Assembly (NCBI GenBank): GCA_027596075.1
Contig: JADGJC010000564.1
Location: 1-17,269 of the forward strand
Length of the DNA: 17,269 nt
DNA from: Rhizophlyctis rosea
Lineage: Eukaryota; Chytridiomycota; Chytridiomycetes; Rhizophlyctidales; Rhizophlyctidaceae
Direction: 5' to 3'
The first letter of the stretch is position 1; the number at the start of each line of letters is the position of its first letter. The notes beneath the pieces are model-generated. The model was not told the origin of the DNA and did no database searches. It saw only the letters and a program-made list of their open reading frames with translations. Of the stretch, positions 1-9,151 are shown one piece after another. The position numbers were made by a program, and so were the translations under genes.

Positions 1-118
1 TCGATCGGCTAGCAGGCGGACTAGCTTGAAAGGAGGATCGATCGGCTAGCAGGCGGACTAGCTTGAAAGGAGGATCGGTCGGCTAGCAGGCGGACTAGCT
101 TGAAAGGAGGATCGGTCG
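1..118. repeat. 37-bp tandem minisatellite, about 3.2 copies, cut by the window edge
   Basis: Three consecutive 37-bp units occupy 1-37, 38-74 and 75-111, and a partial fourth follows. The unit contains GGCTAGCAGGCGGACTAGC and ends in GGAGGA. Units 1 and 2 are identical. Unit 3 differs by one transition near its start (TCGGTCGG for TCGATCGG). The array touches the left edge, so the true copy number is unknown. Tandem arrays of this kind are common in subtelomeres. I see no coding frame across it. Confidence 0.9.
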
Positions 119-255
119 ATGGACTACGTGGTCCGCGATAATTTGAACGGAGAAATTTGAGGCCTTGCTTGGTCAACTAATACAAGCAGTGAGGACAGAC
201 GAAGGTGTAATTACGATTGAGCAACAGTTTCGCACTTGCAACGCGAACGACATCC

Positions 256-1554
256 ATGTCTTTGGGAATTGATCCACTGGTGGAATGGAGTCTCCGATGG
301 CTTGATAAAGGGATCGACAAAGGGTACAATGCGCTGGGGAAGTACAGGGCAGCCGATGATGTGAAGGAGAAGGCGATGGCCTCCCTGGGACCATGGCGGA
401 GGGGTTGCCAGAAGTTTGGTCCCGCTTGGTTGCCAGGTTTCACCTTCAATGAGGTGGTGGATCACACGCTGGACTTGGATACAAAGACGTTCGTCAAGAA
501 TTTAAGGAATTTTGGACATATTCCGAAAGGAACTGCTTGCTGGGTACCGCTGGCTGCTGCGTGTGGGTTAGCACCACCAGACTGTGACGACGAATCGGCA
601 GTTCAAAAATGGTTCAAAGTTAGGAATGACGAGGCTAAGAAAACGCTCGAACACGCGACCGCTTCCAGTGGCGTCTGGCCTTTCGCGCCCAAAGCTAAAC
701 TCAGAAAGAATCTTGCACGTGCGGCCATGCTCAAAACGAAATTTTTTGAACAAGAGTGGCATGGCAACACAAATATTGACTCTTACGCAGTCATGGGGTT
801 GCTGGAGTCAGACGAAATGCGCTACAGGAATGGGGTGCATTTCACTTGTGCCAGTGCAGGGGTACTGCAAGTCATCAACATTATGCTTAAGGGAATCATC
901 TCCCAACACCACATAATACCATCGAACGATCCGGAAGAGCAAATTACTTACGTCTTGCTCGAAAATCAGGTGTTCAGAGCCATCTTGACTTTAGATAGTA
1001 GAAGGGACACAACTATGGTGTGCCACATCACCTATCAAGGCGAGCAGGATTGGATGGGTGATTGGAATCTGACAATGCGGGCTGCGATGGACGTGTATCT
1101 TGACGGGGACGACACGCAAGGGGCAAGGTGGTCAAGAGATGAGTGCCCAACAATGTCAGCCTCACAAGCGGGAATTTGGGTGCGCGAATGGGTTCCGAAA
1201 ATGACAGTAATTGACGGCGAATCTGTGGAGGCAATCGATCAGCTTGCGAAGACGATTGTCCGTGCTGATGCAGGGGCATCGCCGCTACAAGCGTGTACAC
1301 AAGCAATGGTAAACGGGCTCCATGAGTTTGACTGGAGGAAACCACGACAGAGATTGGACCAGCCAGGCGCGGGAGGTGGGGAGTGGGACTCTATCATCTC
1401 ACATCTGCAATCAATCCATGTTGTGGCTTACAAACCATCGATGTTCAGTTCGCGGGGAACGACGGTCGTCCTACTTGGAGCAGGCCCACTTGACGGTTTG
1501 GATACGGTTGAAAATGGGAGTCGAGTTATGGCCCCCACACGGTTCATGCTGTAG
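256..1554 (+). CDS. hypothetical protein, 432 aa
   Basis: This is the longest plus-strand frame in the left half, open for 433 codons from ATG at 256 to TAG at 1552-1554. The frame is open upstream only to a TAA at 208-210, so the first ATG was taken as the start. The composition is that of a normal soluble globular protein rich in Trp, Asp and Ala, with no signal peptide or membrane segment. Short motifs visible are a WLDKGIDKG segment near the N-terminus and a TTVVLLGAG stretch near the C-terminus that is not a convincing P-loop. I do not recognise the family. A different plus frame at about 145-265 also reads like protein, so a 5' exon spliced into this frame is possible. No intron is needed inside the frame. 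The 3' flank to 1800 is T-rich with no second gene. Confidence 0.6.
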   Translation: MSLGIDPLVEWSLRWLDKGIDKGYNALGKYRAADDVKEKAMASLGPWRRGCQKFGPAWLPGFTFNEVVDHTLDLDTKTFVKNLRNFGHIPKGTACWVPLAAACGLAPPDCDDESAVQKWFKVRNDEAKKTLEHATASSGVWPFAPKAKLRKNLARAAMLKTKFFEQEWHGNTNIDSYAVMGLLESDEMRYRNGVHFTCASAGVLQVINIMLKGIISQHHIIPSNDPEEQITYVLLENQVFRAILTLDSRRDTTMVCHITYQGEQDWMGDWNLTMRAAMDVYLDGDDTQGARWSRDECPTMSASQAGIWVREWVPKMTVIDGESVEAIDQLAKTIVRADAGASPLQACTQAMVNGLHEFDWRKPRQRLDQPGAGGGEWDSIISHLQSIHVVAYKPSMFSSRGTTVVLLGAGPLDGLDTVENGSRVMAPTRFML

Positions 1555-1812
1555 ATTCTGTAGCGGTCACGTAGCAACCTGGATTGGGAGCGGTGATACG
1601 TTTGTAGTTGGTCTGCCATGTGAACTTCTATTGGGCATTGACAAAATCAAATTCTCGTATTTTCGCTTTTGCCTTTTTTTTCGCGTTTTCCATTCTTTTC
1701 TGCCATGGGTCCCCAAAATCAAATCGTGTGCCTTTCGCGTTTTCCTTTACTGTATTATGCAAAAATGATGTTACATACAAAGGTTTATAAAAATACAAAA
1801 TAGGGGTGGGAG

Positions 1813-2416
1813 TTACAACAACACAGCCATCGAGGAATTCCAATTGAAAGAACAAGTTAGTCCAAGCAAAAACTCTAAAGGAAAATATGCAGGCGAACAA
1901 ACCTGTTTAGGTAATGTGTTGGTGCCTTCACGTGAACACCCCAGCGAGTTTTGATCAATCAACACACGTGTCGCCACTAGATCGACTGTCCCAATTCCCT
2001 TGACGTAAAGCATTTTTTTGTAGTAATGGCGTACGCGGTCATGAACAGCTGTGGATAGGGGGGCTATTTTGGACAGGGATTCCACTATGTTAAACTCGGT
2101 TACATGGTCACTTGTGACCGCTGCTTCTATTTCCCGTAACACTTGATGGTATAGCTGCTGATAAGCTTCTTCCCGTCGACACCGACTGCGAGCCTGGGGT
2201 GTATTGCCGGTGATTGGCTGGGCGGCAGGGATAAAGTTAGGAGGGCAGCCAGCGGTATCGGAAGGACAAGTACAGCAACAACGTTGCAATTATCGTGGGG
2301 GTGAGGAATGGCGCTTGAAGGCTGGTGATGCTCCAGCGTGGGGTAATTGCATTGGTCACCATAAAGGCGAAGAACGCACAGGCACCATAGCACACCAGCA
2401 GCACTGTGGGGGACAT
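1813..2416 (-). CDS. small two-helix membrane protein, spliced (model uncertain)
   Basis: From ATG at 2416 a 59-codon frame runs to TAA at 2237 and encodes two hydrophobic stretches, VLLVCYGACAFFAFMV and PTIIATLLLYLSF, consistent with two membrane helices. A second frame, open to 1813, then reads as soluble helical sequence such as EAYQQLYHQVLREIEAA. The two can be joined by a GT/AG intron at about 2186-2273 (phase 2 on both sides). A CTAAC branch-like element lies at 2236-2240. Alternative acceptors exist at 2194-2195 and 2218-2219, but they do not match the donor phase. The product would be a short membrane-anchored protein with a C-terminal helical domain. Function is unknown. The two reading blocks are seen directly; the junction is inferred. 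It is divergent from the PIP/GRF gene at 2621, with about 200 bp between the two starts. Confidence 0.4.
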
Positions 2417-2620
2417 GCTAGTGAGGTACGAAAGTGGGGACCTTCCTGAGGGACGATGCCACGCCCTGAGTGGCGTACACTGACAAGCCCCTTCGTATCA
2501 CCTGCGGGTTGTCAGGTTGGCGCCTGGTGCCAGGCACGAAACTGGATGGATTGGCCCTTCGCACCCCTACGACCGAACGACTATATTTTCCAAAACCATT
2601 TCCCCAAGGTCTCGCACGTC

Positions 2621-2999
2621 ATGACACCCAAACAGAAAATTACGGACTACTTCCGACCGGCTCATAAGGTAAAAACATTCAAAGGTACGTTACCCACTAA
2701 TAGATTGATTGTCATTCCTGTTGGTGTTCGTTCTAACTGGATTGGCAGTCACTGAGAGGTGGTGTCCTTGCTGCCGCAATCCATGTGTCGTCCGCACCAG
2801 CAACTCCGCGAGAAACCCAGGCCGCGAATACATAAAGTGCGACGCATGTGGTGTCTTCCAATTTTGTAACAGTGACTCCTACTGCAAAAATGGAACTTGG
2901 CACCATCCCCCGGAGACCTATGACGGTATCTGGCGGGGGGACGAATTCAGAAAGGATTGGTGGAACTGGACCTTAGATAATCCTCATCCCGAGATGTAA
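2621..2999 (+). CDS. PIP-box + GRF-type zinc finger protein, two exons, 104 aa
   Basis: Exon 1 (2621-2684) starts with ATG and encodes a PCNA-interacting peptide: KQKITDYF at residues 4-11, with the TD pair before two aromatics as in the strongest known PIP boxes. A 64-nt intron (2685-2748) begins GTACGT and ends GGCAG, with CTAAC at 2733-2737. Both borders are phase 1. Exon 2 (2749-2999, TAA) encodes a GRF zinc finger: WCPCC, then NPGREYIKC, then CGVFQF, which matches the family pattern of Cys/Cys, GRxF/Y, Cys and Cys-G-x-F-x-F/W. The tail is rich in Trp and acidic residues. GRF fingers bind single-stranded DNA in APE2, TOP3A and NEIL3, and APE2 also has a PIP box. Here no nuclease domain is present, so it may act as an adaptor that links PCNA to ssDNA (inference). 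A TATA-like CTATATTTTC lies about 40 nt upstream of the ATG. Confidence 0.8.
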
Positions 3000-3064
3000 C
3001 CTTCACCTGTACATATATTTCTACATTGCTAGTACTTCGCCCAAAACTGTATCACACAGGGCGT

Positions 3065-3211
3065 TTACATGTTCCCTCGCATGGCCGCAGTCAGACTCTC
3101 CAGTCCTTTATTGTATTCTTCGAGGATCAAAGGCTTGGTGCCGTAGGGTGCCATTCTCAAAGTCGGAATGTTTATGTGGTGCCACCCTGCTGCGCCATAG
3201 TGTCGTGACAT
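3065..3211 (-). CDS. very small ORF, 48 aa, or 3' exon of a minus-strand gene
   Basis: ATG at 3211 opens a 49-codon frame to TAA at 3065. Its translation reads like ordinary protein (it includes APYGTKPLILEEYNKGLES, a typical helical segment). Immediately upstream is a plausible splice acceptor (ATTGCAG before AAGATAATG), so it may instead be the last exon of a longer minus-strand gene whose first exon I could not place. Coding status rests only on composition. No family is recognised. Confidence 0.35.
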   Translation of the reverse strand: MSRHYGAAGWHHINIPTLRMAPYGTKPLILEEYNKGLESLTAAMRGNM

Positions 3212-3629
3212 TATCTTCTGCAATTCCTAGTACCGCAAAAATCGGAAAACGTTCCAATAGTAACTGTGCCCCTAATTTCGATCGCTGTCCCACCGCTTGA
3301 ATCGCTGTGCCAAAGCGGCTTAAATGTGGCGTATGTGACTGTGCCTTGGAAGGTTTTCCGATTTCCGGGGTACCTGATGTCCCATCTCTTTAGCTGTGGA
3401 AAGACGATCCAAATGGAACGCGTCAAGGCGTGACGTTGTGAAACCAGAATTTGGCTCCGATTGACGCGCTCCACGTGTTTGGCGCTCAAGCATCTTTCAA
3501 TTTAGAAAGAGAATGTCGTGAGGACTAAAAATGGCTGGTTCCTGGTTCATACCACATGAGTCATGCTGGCTCATACCATAACTCCAAACGACTCAGCTTC
3601 AAACTTCCATTTCGAGACAGATGGAGAAT
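3212..3629. other. no convincing gene; imperfect short repeats
   Basis: No frame in this stretch looks coding on both length and composition. A minus frame of 92 codons (3211-3489) contains two imperfect GTVTxxTF motifs that reflect a diverged direct repeat in the DNA, and ATCGCTGT occurs twice within 3280-3310. TGACGTT at 3431 and CACGTG at 3471 are isolated bZIP/bHLH-type sites. Confidence 0.4.
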
Positions 3630-3656
3630 TGACGTGTCCTGACGTGGTATGACGTG
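3630..3656 (+). promoter_or_regulatory. three TGACGTG sites at exact 10-bp spacing
   Basis: TGACGTG occurs at 3630-3636, 3640-3646 and 3650-3656, each separated by three different bases, so all three face the same side of the helix. TGACGTC follows at 3778-3786 and TTACGTAA at 3816-3823. TGACGT is the half site of CREB/ATF-type bZIP factors. The cluster is 210-240 bp upstream of the small plus-strand ORF at 3870 and is the best promoter candidate in the 3.2-3.9 kb stretch. Confidence 0.5.
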
Positions 3657-3814
3657 CTCACACATGTCAACGCCTCTGCCCAACAGACGAGTGGAAATTA
3701 AGTGTCATCTGTCGCACAATCATCCGCCGATGGCGCCGCGCCCTGTGGCTTGGTCTTCTGCGACCACTCGTCGGGTCAGCTGACGTCTAATTGGATCGAA
3801 GTCGGAGCACGCCA

Positions 3815-3828
3815 TTTACGTAAGCACC
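3815..3828 (+). promoter_or_regulatory. TTACGTAA-containing 14-mer, shared with 9507-9520
   Basis: The 14 bases TTTACGTAAGCACC at 3815-3828 recur exactly at 9507-9520. The core TTACGTAA is a palindrome and a strong site for C/EBP- and Yap/Pap-type bZIP proteins. It lies 42 bp upstream of the ATG at 3870. Regulatory use is inferred. Confidence 0.4.
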
Positions 3829-3869
3829 GCTAAGTAGAATAGCCTAAAATTGGTTTTGCGAAGCCATTC

Positions 3870-4109
3870 ATGGCGCGGGCGGACGGGCTCATGTCCCACA
3901 CAGAAGCAACTGTGTCAACGGGCCTCCAAGTAGCTATGCTACTTGAAACCATCAACGAGCCCATTTTGAATTCGCTCATGGAGAACGTAACACCTGGCGT
4001 TCCCGCGGACGCGCAAACCTTTGCAGACAGGCTTTCAAAGCTATTACTATGCCTGTGCGGTGATGATGAAAATAGGGAGGAACTTGGGTATATTGAGAAT
4101 CGTATTTAA
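3870..4109 (+). CDS. hypothetical small protein, 79 aa
   Basis: ATG at 3870 opens an 80-codon frame ending in TAA at 4107-4109. The product is acidic and mostly helical (for example LQVAMLLETINEPILNSLM and AQTFADRLSKLLLCLC). It has no signal peptide. It lies just downstream of the bZIP-type site cluster (3630-3823), which supports its being a transcribed gene. A donor-like GTATAT near the 3' end of the frame allows a longer spliced form that I could not complete. The following 240 bp carry AGCAGGC three times and no gene. No family is recognised. Confidence 0.4.
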   Translation: MARADGLMSHTEATVSTGLQVAMLLETINEPILNSLMENVTPGVPADAQTFADRLSKLLLCLCGDDENREELGYIENRI

Positions 4110-4351
4110 AGGAGCTCACGGCCTTCACCCATTTGAGGCCACCGGTGAAGCCCAGCAGGCCAGTGTGAACAAGAGTATTTAGTTACCTTCCCAGCAGGCT
4201 TCAGAGACACAGTAGCAGGCTCAGACGAGGTCGTTACTATGATACCGTTTTAACATTATTATTTCAATACAAGGCTCTTCCTACTCTGCTACATATTTTA
4301 AGCTCTTCCCGTGCTATCCAAATAAGCAAAAAGCTCCTCCTTCTCCAAGCC

Positions 4352-5321
4352 CTAAGAGGCAGCTGACATAACAGTACCTGTTTTTCCGTTCACGCTGCTC
4401 CCATCCTTGATTTTGCGGTTCTGATCCTGTCGTTGCTTAGGCTGGTACAACTTGTAGGTAGCAATAACAGCCCACAAGAATAAAAACAACACAATCCAAG
4501 CAGGAACTACTGAGCGATCATGATGGCGAGCGTGTATGTTGCCGATTTGAGTGGGTGGTGTTTCTGGTCCCTCTTCCGTGCTCGGCGGCACATACGCAGG
4601 CTGTTGCATTTCATTTGGCGGGGATGGGCTGGTGTATGTTGGTACTGGCTTTGAAGGTCGGGTGCCGGGATTGACCAGTGCAGCGTCCCAATGGATTCTG
4701 GGGCACGCTGTCCGCGAACTGTTGCTGCTGTACATGCTGGTCAACCATGCTCGTGAACCCCAGTAGAGTGGACGGTCCATCGGATCATCGTCCAATTCTT
4801 CTTCTGGGTAAACGGGGACCATGACTTCTACTGAACCACCGCGTTCACCTCTGTATGTGGTATAAGCATGCTTTTTTTTCACAGTCAAAAACGGTAAGCT
4901 AAGCACGCAACGAACTTGAAGGATTTTACTATCGTCCCGTATTTTGAACCCAAATCCTCCCGCTGGAGCTCGTCAATGAGCTGCCAGCCTTTTGTGCCAG
5001 GAGGGTACACAACGACCCTCACTTCCTCGCAAGGCTCACCGCTTTCGGATGTCCACGTCTTGCAACAGAGAAAAGAAAGGCAGCATGAGTTACACCGAAT
5101 TTCTTATCGTAACTTAAAAGAAAATGGCTTACCAGGTTATAAAGAGTCCCTTCGCAAATGCTCTGCGGCATCCACCCGGTAGACCCTATTGATGTGCCGA
5201 CCGCGCGACATGTGTGGTAGCTCCCAAGGCAGGCGGTCGAAAGGAGGTGACCATCAACTGCGTGTGGCGCACAGACTTGGACGGGGATGCACTTTTTGTA
5301 GTTGCACTTTGGTTGACTCAT
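4352..5321 (-). CDS. single-pass membrane protein with Cys-rich N-terminal part, three exons
   Basis: Model: exon 1 5321-5133 (ATG, 63 codons), intron 5132-5059 (74 nt; GTAAGC donor, TTGCAAG acceptor after a pyrimidine-rich tract), exon 2 5058-4912 (49 codons), a shorter 41-nt gap at 4911-4871, and exon 3 4870-4352. All joins are phase 0 and give 284 aa. Exon 1 is Cys-rich (CNYKKC, CAPHAVDG). Exon 3 has an acidic patch, a Pro/Ser/Thr-rich linker, one membrane helix at residues about 233-252 (VVPAWIVLFLFLWAVIATYK), then a basic tail, so the tail is predicted to be cytosolic. No signal peptide is visible from this start. The frame is also open back to an ATG at 5738, adding 139 residues with a CVQCPKC motif. 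The second gap is doubtful, because it ends in a run of eight A and may be a homopolymer error. Function is unknown. Confidence 0.55.
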
Positions 5322-5842
5322 GTTTGCGACTGGAGGATGGTTAGAACTTTGCGGGTCGGTGTCAGGGACGGGTGCCGACTTTTTGTAGAGAAGAGGAGAT
5401 GTGCTTGGGCTTTTTGGGTTTTTTCGTTTTTTGTCTGGATTCCAATACGATATTGGCTGTTTGGCAGCTGAGCTATAAATAGCCGTTCGAGAAACTGGGG
5501 AGGGGTTCAAGTCTGGGTTGGTCAAGTCGGCCAGCTGGCACGTGACGCGGCTGGGTGGCACTGCTTCACTGTGCCGCCAACGGCAAACCTCAGAATCTTC
5601 ATACCATTCCAGAAGTTCCAGAACATGACGTCTCCGCAACCTAATACTGAAGTGACGCTTCGCCGCGCATTTCGGACACTGGACACAATTGATACGCTTC
5701 GTCCGAAGCTGAGTTCTATCCCCAAAAACTCGAACCATTTCCCAAAAAAGAGGTTACTGAAGTTCTGTCTGGTTAGCAGGGCATTGACTCCTCAATTATC
5801 AGCAGCAGAGCGCCCTCACTTGTCAAGGCAATAGGGCAGGTT

Positions 5843-6344
5843 ATGCTCGCCCAGCTCGTTTTTGAAACACATGTTATGGTTAGTTGGGTAGAAGCAGGGC
5901 GGGACGATACTTCGGTGATGCCAGATAATACGTTCTTGTTTGCAACATCAAATATGGTAGACGAGGATTTAAAGAAACCTTGGGTACATGGCTTTGGGCA
6001 TCAAATCTTCTGGACCACCATCTACAACCAAAGAACTCGGGAGATACTTCAGAGGATGCGCATCGTCATACTCGCGCCCTTGCAGAAGCGCTTTTGCAGC
6101 CCAAATGGGGCATTTTTTTCCATTCTTTTCGCATAAATGTGTAACACGAGCAATATAGGATGGTGTTACTCGCCAACTCGTCATCGACAAGGTCTTCCTG
6201 CATAGATTGGTTCAGCGCAAAACGTCTCCGCGCGACATCGAGAGGGTGATGGCTGAAATGGGCAAATTGAACATAAGCCGTGAACTGCTCAAAAAGAGAT
6301 ACTTGGACGAGCACCGCTACCGGAGAGTTGTCAGAACTCCGTGA
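5843..6344 (+). other. unresolved coding-like stretch; possible 3' exon at 6159-6344
   Basis: From 6159, just after an AATATAG acceptor-like site, a plus frame of 61 codons reads as typical basic helical protein (for example KTSPRDIERVMAEMGKL) and ends with TGA at 6342-6344. Upstream, 5843-6136 is open in one plus frame, and another plus frame also reads as protein (SEDAHRHTRALAEALLQPKW). The minus strand is open as well, so strand and exon limits cannot be settled. The 3' end overlaps the convergent gene at 6317 by 28 bp. No family is recognised. Confidence 0.3.
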
Positions 6345-7108
6345 CAGAATCCTTGTGCCCTTCCAGGGTGCGCAAACATGGGGATCAAAGTCTCTTTAGC
6401 ATTTTCCTTTGAAGTCTCCTTGACATCTCCTTCTTTGGGAATATCTTTGGTACTGTCCTTCACCGCGTCCTTCCCCTCGGTCTTGGGCCTCGCCTTGACA
6501 GTGCCTTTGATCGTCTTTGGCTTGGGGAGCTTCACAACCAAATCGCCATTGCCACTCCCTTCATCATTCTCAGCATTCTTGACGTCTTCCACATCTTCGC
6601 CCTCGGCATCATCATCCGCGGGCAACTTGGTCTGTTTGGCCGCAGTGGTCTCGTCCAACTCCTTGTCCAACTCTTCGTTGGCAATGACGGATGAAGACGC
6701 CACGAGCTGGTCATGAGTGAGCTGGGTGTTCTTCTCCGCGGTGGTGAGCTCGCTGCCCTGCAGGACCGTGCGTTCTTCAGCTCGGGTGGTGGGATTCACA
6801 AAGTAGCTCGACAAAGGTTCGGTTGCGTTGGACCCAACAACTGACGCGATCTCACGTACGCGGAGCACCTGGGCATTTTCGATGCGGTTGGCGACTTCAA
6901 ACGTCTCGCGGTTGCCGGCCGGCACTTGCAAATCTCCGTTCTCCAGGTCGATGTAATCGGGAAGACTGTAGGTGTAGGAAGTCGAGACCTTTTCCCACGA
7001 AGACTTCCATGGATTTCGGCTTCGCTTGGGGGCAGCGGGCGCCTTTCCTTCCCTCTACAACTTGCGAAGCTTTTCTGCGTCGTCCATTTGCTCGCTGGTG
7101 ATTGACAT
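6317..7108 (-). pseudogene. low-complexity acidic/Lys-rich protein gene with in-frame TAG
   Basis: ATG at 7108 opens a frame that meets TAG at codon 18 (7055-7057), then stays open for 245 more codons to TAG at 6317-6319. The remainder has no ATG until close to its C-terminus, so the true start is most likely 7108 and the TAG is a lesion, an assembly error or lies inside an unrecognised intron. A 42-nt GT...AG gap that removes it in phase is possible but has a poor, purine-rich acceptor. After the stop come a short Trp-containing segment (PWKSSWEKVS), a middle part that reads as folded protein, an acidic stretch (DDDAEGEDVEDVKNAENDE) and alternating Lys/Thr/Glu repeats typical of disordered chromatin-type tails. 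The family is not recognised. It is divergent from the Bro-type gene, with 248 bp between the two ATGs. Confidence 0.45.
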
Positions 7109-7317
7109 GTTCAGAAGATCTTTTCTTTCTGCGAGGATGGGATGCTCAGCGGAAAAGTATAACCAAGAGCACAGAAAATAATTTCGTGGGGATTCGTCAT
7201 GTCTCTAGCGCGTCGCTCGCCGTTCAATGGGGACCCCTGTCTTTCCCGGATATCTTGATGGCATTGCTGCATGAATAAAGACTGCTCAACCTGACGGGGT
7301 TGTCGGAGACATTCTGA

Positions 7318-7347
7318 CTGTCAAGCTCAAGTCTGTCAAGCTCAAGC
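7318..7347. repeat. 15-bp direct repeat just upstream of the Bro-type ATG
   Basis: CTGTCAAGCTCAAG occurs at 7318-7331 and 7333-7346, as two tandem 15-bp units that end 10 bp before the ATG at 7357. It lies in the leader or promoter of the gene. Function is unknown. Confidence 0.7.
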
Positions 7348-7356
7348 CTTTCGAAA

Positions 7357-8799
7357 ATGACTCGTTCTCAGATTCAAACCCACACACTCACACTCGAAGA
7401 TGGCACGTCTGTCTTGGTATATGATGCCAAGGATGTGCGTGAAATCTGCCCGCCCCTTTTCAAAGGATGCCTCAAGAGCATCCGGAACGTCGTCATTAAA
7501 CGCAAAATTCCGACAGGCCACTATTTCAATGGCTACCAAAAAGGATCAATCTGGAAGACCTGCCATCACAAGTATGGACAAGGGAGATTTCTTCTTTCCG
7601 CGTCCTGGGTGCAGAGAAACGTACCCAATATGAAGAGCGCAAACCAAACGGACGCAATCGGCACAGAAGATGCCATGGATGTGGACTCCACGCAAGGGCC
7701 AGTTCCTCCGCGCAAGGGCCCGGTTCCTCCACCGCAGGTTCCACCTCACCATGCGAATCCTCCACCGCACGTTCCTCCTCACCATGCGAATCCTCCACCG
7801 CAACCCTGGACCCCACTCAGGACCCCCCAGAGCTCCTTATTCTTGCGCCAAACCTGCTCCGGCTCGAAGAACATGAGAAGTTCCGGGATACTGACGACAA
7901 CGTGCTGGAGATCGAGACGCGTGGGGAACGCAACAGAAACCACATCTACTTCAAGGTTACCGATGTGATGCGCGCGTTCGACTTCCCCAGTCTCAACAAC
8001 AATCTGCATAAAGATCATACGCAGTTCCAACGCGGCGAACATTATCAGACATTCTTTGTTCCCAGAGGAGAAGCAGAAAGGGAGGAGCGGTCGAGACAAG
8101 AGGGGTATACAGTACCCCTGGAGCTGATGCAAAACAGTGCACAGCCGGCTGAAGAAGCCATTCCTTCCATGAAAGCAAGAGCTGCCCATACATCAAAGAG
8201 AGAGGATCAACTCTTCTTGACATATCATGGTGTCGTGACCGTCCTGTACACGCAGCGTCGGAATAAGACGGCAAAGCACTTCCAAACATGGGCTGAAGAA
8301 CGCTTGTTCACGCTGCAGATGGGAACCCCAGAGGACAGACTATCACTCGCCAAGGATGCCATGGGGGTTCCCACCGACGCGATGAAAGATGCCCTTTCCA
8401 CTAGGCGCGGTGTGCATTTCAGCAATGTACTTCATCACCCTCGGCACTGTGAAGGACTTACGAGAGTCTCTTCAAATACCCGATCACTTTCCAGATGATG
8501 CCATAGTGGGGAAATACGGCCGCTCAGCCAATTTCCTCAGAAGGCTCCGAAATCATCAGAACGACTTGGGAAGAATCAAAAATGCCAAACCAAAGCTCTG
8601 GTGTTTCAGCTACATCGACCCCCTCTACCTCTCGCAAGCAGAGACCAAGGTCACAGATTTGTGTCGCTCATGGAAGGCACACATCGATCCGGCTTCCGAT
8701 CTACCAGAAGAAGAAGACGTCAGGGCCAAACGCAGTTGTTTACCATACAAAAATAATTGTAAAGCACTTTTTGTAGCATGTCATATGTCGTTCGTTTGA
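7357..8799 (+). pseudogene. Bro-N/MSV199-type DNA-binding protein, giant-virus-type family, in three frame segments
   Basis: Three adjacent plus-strand segments read as one protein. Segment 1 (7357 to about 7800) starts with ATG and holds a KilA-N/MSV199-like N-terminal domain followed by Pro-rich 11-residue repeats. Segment 2 (about 7800-8410, another frame) has the Bro-N hallmarks HIYFKVTDVMRAFDF, FLTYHGVVTVLY and AEERLFTLQMG. Segment 3 (about 8410-8799, back in the first frame) has the family's C-terminal module, with MYFITLGTVKDLR, KYGRSANFLRRLR and YIDPLYLSQAE, ending in TGA at 8797-8799. Such proteins are widespread in nucleocytoplasmic large DNA viruses and act as DNA-binding regulators. 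The first change of frame could be an 83-nt intron (7738-7820, weak donor). The second, near 8395-8412, has no credible intron and looks like a one-base insertion. Either the gene is broken or the assembly has an indel. Confidence 0.7.
7738..7803. repeat. two 33-bp coding repeats (Pro/His-rich)
   Basis: 33-bp units at 7738-7770 and 7771-7803 differ at two positions. In the first frame of the Bro-type gene they encode VPPHHANPPPH and VPPHHANPPPQ. The unit length is a multiple of three, so copy change would keep frame. Both this frame and the frame of the following segment are open across the repeat. Confidence 0.8.
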
Positions 8800-9151
8800 T
8801 CAGAGGCCCTGTCACCTGCTGTTGCCTCAACTCAAAAATCCACCCCTCTAAAAGTGCATTGCATTCATGCATTTGATTTAACTGATTTAGGCATTTACGA
8901 TAGGAAATTTCATCTAACGGAAGCAGGTGAAATTTGTAGCCGTCAAAATGCTCGTTATTTTTCACAAATGATAGGCCACGATCACTTTTTTGACATTTTT
9001 ACTATTGTTCTGTAGTAACTTGGATGTCTTGGAGTACCTACGGTACCCTCAGTGAATTGTGGGAATTTCGGGACTACCCCACTCCCACCGGAATTCTGTT
9101 CGGACTTTCTTCGAAGGTGTTCTCTGTGACACGCGGCTACAGACGGCCGAG
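8800..9151. other. AT-richer spacer, no convincing gene
   Basis: The stretch after the Bro-type stop is AT-richer than its surroundings. A minus-strand frame at 8720-8965 (81 codons) reads partly like a helical protein, but it overlaps the 3' end of the Bro-type gene and matches no family I know. I see no RNA gene, long repeat or clear regulatory array here. Confidence 0.4.

Noticed and set aside
1..118. CRISPR-like array
   Set aside because: The units are contiguous with no unique spacers, so this is a minisatellite in a eukaryotic subtelomere.
6378..6716. Plus-strand 112-codon ORF rich in Ser, Pro and Leu
   Set aside because: It is antisense to the Lys/Glu-rich repeats of the minus-strand gene. 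The composition is a mirror of that sequence.
8402..8424. A 13-nt GT...AG gap that would restore the Bro-type frame
   Set aside because: It is far shorter than the other introns here (55-74 nt), so a one-base indel is more likely.
8720..8965. Minus-strand 81-codon ORF with a coiled-coil look
   Set aside because: It overlaps the 3' end of the Bro-type gene, is AT-rich, and has no recognisable family or splice partner.
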